Shown here: positions 1 through 6,279 of the stretch, one piece after another
Position numbering within the stretch: position 1 is the first letter of the stretch
Layout of the letters: every line of letters starts with the position of its first letter
Source: Clostridia bacterium
Lineage (GTDB): Bacteria; Bacillota; Clostridia; Christensenellales; HGM11417
Assembly: GCA_017407365.1 (NCBI GenBank)
Contig: JAFQWR010000227.1
Span: 1 to 16,991, forward strand
Direction of reading: 5' to 3'
Length of the DNA stretch: 16,991 nucleotides
Translations under genes and position numbers: made by a program
The notes under the pieces: generated by a model
Databases searched by the model: none
Told to the model about the DNA's origin: nothing
The model's input: only the letters and a program-made list of their open reading frames with translations

Positions 1-8
1 ATCAACAT
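1..8 (-). CDS. Possible start of a further minus-strand gene (cut by window edge)
   Basis: On the minus strand an ATG sits at 8-6, followed by TTG and then the window edge. It is preceded by AGAGGTAGAT, a plausible Shine-Dalgarno sequence about five bases away. A gene on this side would follow the ppx terminator. Only two codons are visible, so the product cannot be named. In many bacteria ppx lies beside ppk, which would be a natural guess but is not shown here. The call rests only on the ribosome-binding-site and start pattern. Confidence 0.2.
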
Positions 9-51
9 ATCTACCTCTGTATACGCCTTGACGGCGCCCTGCCGTGAAAGC

Positions 52-90
52 AAAAGGAGGGCTCTTAAACGGTGATTAAGAGCGCCTCCC
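52..90 (-). terminator. Rho-independent terminator of ppx
   Basis: The arms at 56-68 and 76-89 form a 13-bp stem (GGAGG plus GCTCTTAA against their complements) with a single bulged base and a 7-nt loop. On the minus strand the stem is followed by TTTTGCTTT. It starts 18 bases after the ppx stop codon, so it most likely ends the ppx transcript. A second small hairpin (ACGGC/GCCGT, 31-45) follows. Confidence 0.8.
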
Positions 91-107
91 AAAAATGCCT
101 TTTTCGA

Positions 108-1625
108 TTACAGAATCTCAAGATTCTTGCCAAACGATCTGCGGAACTCGGGCCCTGCAGAAAGAGCATCCTTGATCTCGAGCGAGGCGTCTCCCTCTAC
201 CTCTGTTTTCATGATGACGGAATCACCCAGAACGTCGCAGTTGAGGCCCACCACAAGCGAGCCCATGCTACGGTCTAAGCTTTCTGCAATGCGCAGAATG
301 CAACCGAGCTTTTTGACCGCGTCAAAATCGTTTTCGGAAATCAGGTCACGGTATTTGAGCCATTCGTTGTAGTTGGTGTCGTCATTCTTCTGCGCTACGG
401 TTGCCACGAAGGCGGAAAGCACGATGTCGCGGTGAGAAATACCGCTGAGGTTTGCATTCAGGATGATGTAGCCTGCGTGCTTATGCTTGCCGTAGAACTT
501 CATACGCATACCGGAATCGTGCAGCATGGATGCTACGCGCAGAACCTTTAAGTACTGACGGGGGAATTTATGCAGCACACGGAGCTGCTTAAACAGCTGC
601 GTTGCCAGGTTGCTCACGTGCTCTACGTGAGGGATGTTTGCATCAAAATATCTGACCAGCGTGTTCAGGCTGTGGCCGAGAACGTCCGAAATGGGCTTTT
701 CTACGGTGGAGGGCACGGCGTAGTTATACATAATACCCTCTCTGAGGCCGGAGCCGCTGATGGTGAGCTGGTCGTAGCTCATATAGCTTAAAAAGGAGCG
801 GATGAGAGCCATTGCGCAGGGAAGAATATCTGCTCTGCCCGAGCTTAAGCCCTTGATCTTTTTCTTTTTGTCGAGATCCAGCACCTTGATCATGTCGTAG
901 ATAGAGGTGAATTCATCTGCCGTCATAACGTAGTTGTGGCACATCTCTAAGGGGTACTTACGCACCTTGCGCGAAATCTTGCCAACGTTGCGGAAGGAGC
1001 CGCCCACGCCGATTAAGCGGACGTCGGGGTCTACCTCCTTCAGCCAGGGAATACGCTCCAGCTGCTCGGTAAAGAATTCCTCAATATGCTGTGCCTGCAC
1101 CTCGGGACGAAGCCCGTCGGAGCCAAACAGATCGGTAAGCGTGATGGCACCGAAGGGAAGCGTTTCGTAGGCAAGCACGTTTCTGCGGTTGTAGTACACC
1201 AGCTTGGTGCTTCCGCCGCCGATTTCAAAGATAAGACCCTTGGGGATATCCATGGAGTTGATTACACCGTGGTAAATCAGCCTTGCCTCTTCCTCTGCGC
1301 TGAGCACGCGGATTTTGAAGCCGCAGGTTGCATAAACCTCCTCTAAAAAGCCCTTCTGGTTTTTTGCGCGACGGACTGCCGCCGTGCCTACTGCAATGAT
1401 TTTGTCCACCTTGTAGGCGTCGCAAAGCTTACGGAACATTTTCAGCGTTTTGATGGTCTGCACCACACGGGCAGGCTTCAAAAAGCCGTCACGCTCCATA
1501 TCCTGACCAAGGCGTACCGATTCCTTCAGCTCATCGAATACGACAAAGCTGCCACCCTCCAAAATATTCACCAGCACGAGGCGTGCATTATTCGACCCCA
1601 GATCGATAATTGCAATTTTTTCCAA
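108..1625 (-). CDS. ppx: Ppx/GppA family phosphatase with C-terminal HD-type domain
   Basis: The product has 505 residues and belongs to the ASKHA-fold Ppx/GppA family, which removes terminal phosphate from polyphosphate or from pppGpp. Seen in the sequence: the phosphate-1 loop DLGSN at residues 8-12, EIGGGSTKL at 134-142 (phosphate-2 type), SGRADILPCA at 262-271 and GLREG at 293-297. A C-terminal HD-like helical region follows, with HD at 369-370 and HKHAGYI at 381-387. The length matches long Ppx enzymes rather than the roughly 300-residue short form. The start is TTG at 1625: the N-terminal motif begins at once, GAGAGG lies about 10 bases upstream, and the nearest upstream ATG is followed directly by TAA. 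It is a single-gene transcript with its own promoter and terminator. Whether polyphosphate or pppGpp is the main substrate cannot be read from sequence. Confidence 0.93.
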   Translation of the reverse strand: MEKIAIIDLGSNNARLVLVNILEGGSFVVFDELKESVRLGQDMERDGFLKPARVVQTIKTLKMFRKLCDAYKVDKIIAVGTAAVRRAKNQKGFLEEVYATCGFKIRVLSAEEEARLIYHGVINSMDIPKGLIFEIGGGSTKLVYYNRRNVLAYETLPFGAITLTDLFGSDGLRPEVQAQHIEEFFTEQLERIPWLKEVDPDVRLIGVGGSFRNVGKISRKVRKYPLEMCHNYVMTADEFTSIYDMIKVLDLDKKKKIKGLSSGRADILPCAMALIRSFLSYMSYDQLTISGSGLREGIMYNYAVPSTVEKPISDVLGHSLNTLVRYFDANIPHVEHVSNLATQLFKQLRVLHKFPRQYLKVLRVASMLHDSGMRMKFYGKHKHAGYIILNANLSGISHRDIVLSAFVATVAQKNDDTNYNEWLKYRDLISENDFDAVKKLGCILRIAESLDRSMGSLVVGLNCDVLGDSVIMKTEVEGDASLEIKDALSAGPEFRRSFGKNLEIL

Positions 1626-1717
1626 CGTTACATAACCTCTCTCGATTATTCTCTTTCATTCGGCATCGCTGCCAACCGCCGCCAACCCTTTTTGTTGCGG
1701 CCGGAATCCCCTTATCA

Positions 1718-1736
1718 AGGCTCTTTTTTTGAGCCT
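1718..1736 (-). other. Stem-loop at the 5' end of the ppx transcript
   Basis: AGGCTC (1718-1723) and GAGCCT (1731-1736) form a 6-bp stem around a loop of seven identical bases. The predicted transcription start (about 1735) places it at the extreme 5' end of the mRNA, where such hairpins often protect against decay. The role is inferred. Confidence 0.45.
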
Positions 1737-1741
1737 GCTTT

Positions 1742-1770
1742 ATTATACCACAACTTTCCCCTTTTGTAAA
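1742..1770 (-). promoter_or_regulatory. SigA-type promoter of ppx
   Basis: Minus strand: -35 TTTACA (1770-1765), a 17-bp spacer, and -10 TATAAT (1747-1742). This gives a leader of about 110 nt before the TTG start of ppx. Confidence 0.85.
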
Positions 1771-2141
1771 TAGGCTTTTTGAAATTTGTGCAACTTTTTT
1801 TCGTTTTTCCGATTGCGATTTTTGCGGAAGAAGCACCCTGCCCGATTTTTGGGGGTGAAAATGAAAAAACAATGAAAAAGTCCTTGATTTTCACCGCAAA
1901 CCAAGCAAAAAACAGCAGAATACACGGGGTTTTGTGCTATTTCAAGCGCCTTGCACAGCTCTTTTTTCTTCGTGCATTTTGCACAAAACGAAATTTTATT
2001 TTGGCGTTCGGGCTCTTTTTTTTACAGCCCTCCCTCCGTTTATGCGCACGGTTTTTCAAACTTTCATTAAAAATGCAATCCTTCCTCTGCTTCTGCTATC
2101 CGGAGGATGACCTTGCAGGCAAACGGAGCCTTACGGAGCGC
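1771..2141. other. Gene-free AT-rich intergenic region with nested inverted repeats
   Basis: No open frame here has a ribosome-binding site plus a recognisable protein. A 135-codon plus-strand frame (1779-2186) runs across the spoVG terminator, is rich in Phe, Cys and Arg, and has no Shine-Dalgarno sequence, so it is treated as chance. The only structure seen is a nested inverted repeat at 1930-1988: the outer arms TTTTGTGC/GCACAAAA enclose the inner arms TGCAC/GTGCA. No mobile-element ends, tRNA or promoter is seen besides the ppx promoter just outside. Confidence 0.5.
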
Positions 2142-2172
2142 AAAAAAAATACGGCGCAAGAAATCTGCGCCG
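2142..2172 (-). terminator. Rho-independent terminator of spoVG
   Basis: On the minus strand CGGCGCA and TGCGCCG (2172-2166 and 2158-2152) form a 7-bp GC-rich stem with a 7-nt loop, followed by T, A and eight T residues. It lies 18 bases after the spoVG stop. Confidence 0.9.
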
Positions 2173-2190
2173 CACCGTTCAGCTAAAAAG

Positions 2191-2493
2191 CTATTCCTCT
2201 GTTTCCTCTTCCGCAAAGCCCCCCTCGCCTGCAGAGGCAAGGCACTCCTCATACGCCTTAAAAATCTGCTGATGAATCAGCTCGCGCGTTTCGTTGTTGA
2301 TGGGGTGAGCAATGTCCTTATACTTCCCGTCTGCGGTTTTACGTGAGGGCATGGCAACAAACAGGCCCTCTGACCCCTCAATGATTTTTACGTCATGTAC
2401 CACAAAGCAGCTGTCGATTGTGATGCTTGCCAAAGCCTTAAGCTTAGAGTTTTCCTTCTGCGCAATACGCACTCTGATGTCCGTGATGTTCAC
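2191..2493 (-). CDS. spoVG: Septation/sporulation regulator SpoVG
   Basis: The product has 100 residues and matches SpoVG along its whole length: MNITDIRVR at the N-terminus, then KLKALASITIDSCFVVHDVKI, EGLFVAMPSRK and the DIAHPINNETRE block, ending in an acidic tail. SpoVG is a small site-specific nucleic-acid-binding protein that affects septum formation, sporulation or virulence genes depending on the species. The start is GTG at 2493; AAGGGAG lies eight bases upstream, and the family N-terminus begins exactly there. It is transcribed alone between its own promoter and terminator. In many Firmicutes spoVG neighbours purR or glmU; here neither is present, and the next gene on the far side of the promoter is a divergent murC. 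Confidence 0.97.
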   Translation of the reverse strand: MNITDIRVRIAQKENSKLKALASITIDSCFVVHDVKIIEGSEGLFVAMPSRKTADGKYKDIAHPINNETRELIHQQIFKAYEECLASAGEGGFAEEETEE

Positions 2494-2512
2494 GCTTTTA
2501 TCTCCCTTGATG

Positions 2513-2557
2513 CTAATCGGAAGGATACTTAGTAATTTCGTGAGTGCGTATCTTCAT
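2513..2557 (-). CDS. Possible 14-codon leader ORF upstream of spoVG
   Basis: In the spoVG leader an ATG at 2557 opens MKIRTHEITKYPSD and stops at TAG (2515-2513), 19 bases before the spoVG GTG. The upstream GCAGGT is a weak ribosome-binding site. It is too short to recognise by homology and could be chance. If translated it might couple ribosome flow to spoVG. Confidence 0.25.
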   Translation of the reverse strand: MKIRTHEITKYPSD

Positions 2558-2577
2558 GCGTAACCTGCCGTACATCT

Positions 2578-2606
2578 ATTTTACACGATTTTGCAGTTTT
2601 TTTCAA
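2578..2606 (-). promoter_or_regulatory. SigA-type promoter of spoVG
   Basis: Minus strand: -35 TTGAAA (2606-2601), a 17-bp spacer, and -10 TAAAAT (2583-2578). The leader would be about 80 nt. In Bacillus subtilis spoVG is driven by SigH; I see no convincing SigH-like pair here, and this site reads as a vegetative promoter. Confidence 0.75.
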
Positions 2607-3021
2607 TAGTTTTTTCAAAACTTTTTTATCTTTGTGCAGTACGCACATTTTGTTACTACCATTTGCGCTGTTTTTAAGCAGTATGCACAACTGCTTCCGC
2701 AAAAAACGCCCCGATTCCCTTTCTCAACCCCACAATACCGAAAAAACGGGCGCATCAAAAAAAGGAATTTTTGCATAGCGTAAGGGGAGCTGTGCCGCAC
2801 AAGCCGGATTTCCGCCCCTGTTTACTGCTGTTTTTTCATTTTATTGCAGACCGTCAATGCCCGATTTGCGTAAAGCACCTTCTTTTGCGGTACGCTACAC
2901 AGGGCATTACGCATATTTTTCAGAAAAGCCACAAAAATATCCTGCTCCTTACCCCTTCATTCTGCAAGAGACGCACTTTGCGGCGGCACGCTACGCAAGG
3001 TCTGTTGCATATCATAACAGT
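2607..3021. other. Intergenic region between divergent spoVG and murC
   Basis: No convincing gene or plus-strand promoter could be found. The frame of murC stays open back to an ATG at 2857, but those 55 extra codons do not resemble any part of MurC and have no ribosome-binding site. Two similar segments occur inside: GCGGTACGCTACACAGG (around 2888-2904) and GCGGCACGCTACGCAAGG (around 2984-3001). Near the spoVG side GCAGTACGCACA and GCAGTATGCACA recur about 40 bases apart (around 2637 and 2680). These may be short degenerate repeats. Confidence 0.4.
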
Positions 3022-4578
3022 ATGGACAGAGTTTTCGGGCAGGGCATTTTGCGTGTGTATTTTGTGGGAATCGGCGGCGTGAGCATGAGCGCACTTGCGC
3101 TTTATCTGCACGCCATGGGGTACTTGGTCAGCGGCTACGACTCCTCCCCCTCTATCTACACCGACCGCCTGATACAAAAGGGAATTGCGGTCAGCTTTCA
3201 TCCCTGCCCCGCAGATATGCAGGGCGCGCAGGCGGTGATTCTTTCGGGGGCAATTGCTGCAAATGAGCCGCACGCCGCTTACGCACGCAAGCACCGCTTG
3301 CCAACCCTTACCCGTGCACAGCTTCTGGGCAGGATTTCGCGCCTGCATTCCACCTGCATTGCCGTCAGCGGCTGTCACGGAAAAACAACGGTAACCGCTA
3401 TGCTCGCCGCCATTCTGATTCAGGCAGGCAAAAGCCCCACCGTGCTTTTGGGCGGTGACGCAAAAGAAACGGGCGGCAACCTGCGCCTTGGTATGCTTCC
3501 GCCGTGCAGGCACAGCAGGCTCTGCGGCAAATATACCGTAAAAAAAGCCCCCTCCCTTGCTCGCCTCGCAAAAAGTAAGAATACGAAAAGGGCGCTTAGT
3601 CGCTCACCGCTTGTGGCGGAGGCGTGTGAATATCAGCGTGCCTTTTTACAGCTTTCACCCACGCACGCCGTTTTGCTGAATACCGACCACGACCACCCCG
3701 ACTGCTACCCCACAGCCGCCGACGCACTTGCCGCCTTCGGGGATTTTTTGGGCAGGGTAAAAAGGGGCGGAAGGGTGTTTCTTTCGGCAGACGATACGGG
3801 CGCGGAAGGGCTTGCACGGGGCAGGGCAATCACCTTTGGCTTCCGCGAAGGTGCCGATTTGCGAGCCATACCCATTCAGCCCGACGGCGAAGGCACGGCA
3901 GACCGCACCCCCTTTTCAGATGCAGGAAAAGAAAGCAGGGCTTCTGACACATCTCCCTGTGAAACGGCAGAAAAGGGTGCTGACGGGCAGAGCTTTGACC
4001 TTTTTTATTTCGGCAAGCATCTCTGCCGCATCAACAGTCCCCTTTTCGGGCTGTATAACGTGCAAAATGCCTGCGCCGCCACTGCGGTTGCCCTGAGCCT
4101 TGGCATTCACCCTTCTGCCGTAAAATCGGCATTAGAGGCGTTTACAGGCGTTGCAAGAAGACGCGAAAGGCTTGGCACCTACCGTGGCGCAGAGGTGATT
4201 TCCGACTACGCCCATCATCCGAGCGAAATTGCAGCCACCCTTACGGCGGAGGCAGGCAGGCAAAAAAAATATGCGGTCATCTTTCAGCCGCATACCTATA
4301 CCCGCACAAGCGCCTTTCTGCACGCATTCAGCCGTGCGCTATCTATTGCAGAGCAGGTGATTCTGTTGCCCGTTTACGCCGCAAGAGAGCCCTGCATCGA
4401 GGGGATCTACGAGGCTCTTGTATCTGCAACAGCACAGCTTACCCATTGCATAGGCGCAGGTGACGTAGCCTCCGCTCTGCGACTTCTTTTTGCAGAGGGA
4501 GAGCGCTACGACCGCATTCTGCTGCTTGGCGCAGGGGATATTGATGCGCAAGGACGAAGGGCAACAGAGAATCGGTAG
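3022..4578 (+). CDS. murC: UDP-N-acetylmuramate--L-alanine ligase (MurC), with two atypical insertions
   Basis: MurC adds L-alanine to UDP-MurNAc in the cytoplasm, the first step of the peptidoglycan stem peptide. With the ATG at 3022 it has 518 residues, against about 450-460 normally. Seen: a Rossmann-type VGIGGVSMSALA (16-27), an ATP loop GCHGKTT (117-123, with Cys where Thr is usual), VAEACEY (198-204), NTDHDHPD (220-227), RRRERLG (379-385), DYAHHPSE (395-402) and FQPHTYTRT (421-429). Two stretches do not fit the family: about residues 158-194 (Lys/Arg/Ser-rich) and about 283-322 (hydrophilic). The start is uncertain. The frame is open to an ATG at 2857, and TTG 3049 is possible; none has a good Shine-Dalgarno sequence. 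3022 was chosen because the family N-terminus follows directly. The ligase motifs are present, so it is probably active. Confidence 0.88.
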   Translation: MDRVFGQGILRVYFVGIGGVSMSALALYLHAMGYLVSGYDSSPSIYTDRLIQKGIAVSFHPCPADMQGAQAVILSGAIAANEPHAAYARKHRLPTLTRAQLLGRISRLHSTCIAVSGCHGKTTVTAMLAAILIQAGKSPTVLLGGDAKETGGNLRLGMLPPCRHSRLCGKYTVKKAPSLARLAKSKNTKRALSRSPLVAEACEYQRAFLQLSPTHAVLLNTDHDHPDCYPTAADALAAFGDFLGRVKRGGRVFLSADDTGAEGLARGRAITFGFREGADLRAIPIQPDGEGTADRTPFSDAGKESRASDTSPCETAEKGADGQSFDLFYFGKHLCRINSPLFGLYNVQNACAATAVALSLGIHPSAVKSALEAFTGVARRRERLGTYRGAEVISDYAHHPSEIAATLTAEAGRQKKYAVIFQPHTYTRTSAFLHAFSRALSIAEQVILLPVYAAREPCIEGIYEALVSATAQLTHCIGAGDVASALRLLFAEGERYDRILLLGAGDIDAQGRRATENR

Positions 4579-4592
4579 CGGATAACGGGCGC

Positions 4593-4625
4593 AAAAAAAG
4601 CACGCAAGGTTATGCGTGCTTTTTT
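4593..4625. terminator. Bidirectional terminator between murC and the opp operon
   Basis: A 14-bp perfect inverted repeat (4593-4606 and 4612-4625, loop about five bases) consists of an A-run plus GCACGCA, then TGCGTGC plus a T-run. It gives a hairpin followed by U residues in both directions. It lies 14 bases after the murC stop and 17 bases beyond the stop of the last minus-strand operon gene, so it serves both convergent transcripts. Confidence 0.92.
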
Positions 4626-4642
4626 GTTCGATTATAGCGCCA

Positions 4643-5038
4643 CTACACGGCGTTGAAATACAGCACCAGAAACAGAGCGGCAACTGCAAGCAGAAGCAGC
4701 CCTACAATCACCAGATGCCAGAAGCCCTTCTTATGATCCTGACGGGAAAGACGGTAGGCATAAAAATCCTTGTATTTCCGTTTGGTGGGGTCCTTTCGCA
4801 GCACGTCAAACAGCAGGCGCACGCCGTAGCCGATCATATCGAAGGCACCGCCGTTGCTGCCCACAAACAGACCGCCAAGCCCCGCAAGCACAACGCCGCT
4901 GACAAAAAAGGCGTCGCTGATTACGTGAAACAGCTCCTGTGGCTTTGTTTTGGCAAACACGCCCATGCACGCCGCAAGAATCAGCGTCAGCAAAAGCCCT
5001 GCCAGAAGGGTAATCAGATAGACGTAGCGTCGCTTCAT
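4643..5038 (-). CDS. DUF3899-like small membrane protein, last gene of the opp operon
   Basis: The product has 131 residues and three predicted membrane helices: about 8-27, 44-62 and 108-127. The middle part, DAFFVSGVVLAGLGGLFVGSN (42-62) followed by GAFDMIGYGVR (64-74), resembles the DUF3899 family of Firmicutes membrane proteins, whose function is unknown. A basic cytoplasmic segment (KDPTKRKYKDFYAYRLSRQ) links helices 2 and 3. The ATG at 5038 overlaps the oppF stop codon by four bases (ATGA), so it is translationally coupled to oppF and shares its operon and terminator. The coupling suggests a link with the peptide importer, but no function is known. Family assignment is from memory of the motif pattern. 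Confidence 0.72.
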   Translation of the reverse strand: MKRRYVYLITLLAGLLLTLILAACMGVFAKTKPQELFHVISDAFFVSGVVLAGLGGLFVGSNGGAFDMIGYGVRLLFDVLRKDPTKRKYKDFYAYRLSRQDHKKGFWHLVIVGLLLLAVAALFLVLYFNAV

Positions 5039-6279
5039 GCCTCTTCACCGATTTCCTTCTGATAGCGCAGGAATTCCTCTTCGTTGCAGGAAATGAAATG
5101 CCCGGGGGTGATTTCACGCAGGGTGGGGCCCTCTACCGAATAATCGTGATCGGCAAGCGGATTGTAAACGATACGCTTACGCTTCCGTTCGCTGTGCGGA
5201 TCGGGCAGGGGAATTGCCGAAAGCAACGATTTGGTATAGGGGTGCAGGGGATGCGCAAACAGCTCGTCGGAGGTAGCCAGCTCTACGATTTTGCCAAAAT
5301 ACATAACGGCAATGCGGTCGGAGAAGTATTTTACCACCGAAAGGTCGTGCGCAATGAACAGGATGGTGAGCCCAAGCGTTTCGCGGAGCTCATTCAGAAG
5401 ATTGATTACCTGCGCCTGAATGGAAACGTCCAATGCAGAGATGGGCTCGTCTGCAATGATCATTTCGGGCTCTAAGATGATGGCTCTTGCAATACCGATA
5501 CGCTGACGCTGACCGCCCGAAAACTCGTGGGGGTAGCGACCTGCGTGCTCGGGCACCAGACCGACCAGATCAAGCACACGGTAAACCGCGTTATCGATTA
5601 CCTCTTTGTCGCGGATGCCGCGGATGATGAGCCCCTCTGCGATAATCTCGCGCACCGTCATACGGGGATTCAGCGAGGCAATGGGATCCTGAAAGATCAT
5701 CTGCATCTTGTTCATGATGCGGTCTTTGGAGGCAATGCGGCATTCCTCCTTCATCTGCCTGTTAAGCTGCTTCCGCTTTTCGGGGTCAGTCTCCGCCTCG
5801 ATGAGGGGGAGCATACGGTCCTTCACCGCCTGCACCTGCGCCTTGGCATAAAGCTTATTGCAGTTTTTGTGGTCGAATCTTGCAGAGCGGATGTTTGCCG
5901 TTTCTCTTTCGATCACCGCCTTCAGCTCTGCTTCAAGCGCTGCCTTCTGCTTGGGGTAGTCTGCCGCGCTCTTGTCGAGAGCGGCAAGGCTTGCGGCGTG
6001 GGCTGCTTGCGCCTTTTTGATTGCTTCCTTATAGCGACGGGTACCTGCGGCAATGCGCTGACCCTTAAAATACACCGAGCCACCCGTGATATCGTACAGA
6101 CGGATGATCGATCTGCCCGTGGTGGTTTTTCCGCAGCCCGATTCACCTACAAGGCCGAATACCTCGCCCTTTTTGATGTCGAAGCTGACGTCGTTGACCG
6201 CCTTTAAGCGGCTTTTGCCCATTTTGAAAAATTGCTCTAAATGCTCTACGCGAACGAGAACCTCTCTGTTATCAGACAT
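5035..6279 (-). CDS. oppF: Oligopeptide ABC transporter ATP-binding protein OppF with helical insertion
   Basis: This is one of two ATPases powering peptide import at the inner face of the membrane. Its 414 residues exceed the usual 310-330. Seen: Walker A GESGCGKT (45-52), Q-loop IFQDPIASLNPRM (195-207), signature SGGQRQR (254-260), Walker B MIIADEP (273-279), D-loop SALD (281-284), the H-loop His311, and an OppF-type C-terminus with HPYTKSLLSAIP (346-357) and PGHFISC (392-398). About 107 residues (78-184), rich in Ala, Lys, Glu and Arg and likely coiled-coil, separate Walker A from the Q-loop, where relatives have a short linker. The start is ATG 6279 with AAGGAGGAG four bases upstream; a longer frame to 6351 lies inside oppD. 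It overlaps the oppD end by eight bases. Confidence 0.93.
   Translation of the reverse strand: MSDNREVLVRVEHLEQFFKMGKSRLKAVNDVSFDIKKGEVFGLVGESGCGKTTTGRSIIRLYDITGGSVYFKGQRIAAGTRRYKEAIKKAQAAHAASLAALDKSAADYPKQKAALEAELKAVIERETANIRSARFDHKNCNKLYAKAQVQAVKDRMLPLIEAETDPEKRKQLNRQMKEECRIASKDRIMNKMQMIFQDPIASLNPRMTVREIIAEGLIIRGIRDKEVIDNAVYRVLDLVGLVPEHAGRYPHEFSGGQRQRIGIARAIILEPEMIIADEPISALDVSIQAQVINLLNELRETLGLTILFIAHDLSVVKYFSDRIAVMYFGKIVELATSDELFAHPLHPYTKSLLSAIPLPDPHSERKRKRIVYNPLADHDYSVEGPTLREITPGHFISCNEEEFLRYQKEIGEEA

Noticed and set aside
1779..2186. 135-codon plus-strand open frame between ppx and spoVG
   Set aside because: It has no ribosome-binding site, an odd Phe/Cys/Arg-rich composition, and runs through the spoVG terminator; no family was recognised.
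2920..3513. 197-codon minus-strand open frame opposite murC
   Set aside because: It lies antisense to conserved MurC motifs, is rich in Ala, Arg, Gly and Cys as expected of a shadow frame, and has no ribosome-binding site.
5527..6207. 226-codon plus-strand open frame opposite oppF
   Set aside because: It is an antisense shadow of a confirmed gene, with no start signal and no recognisable protein.
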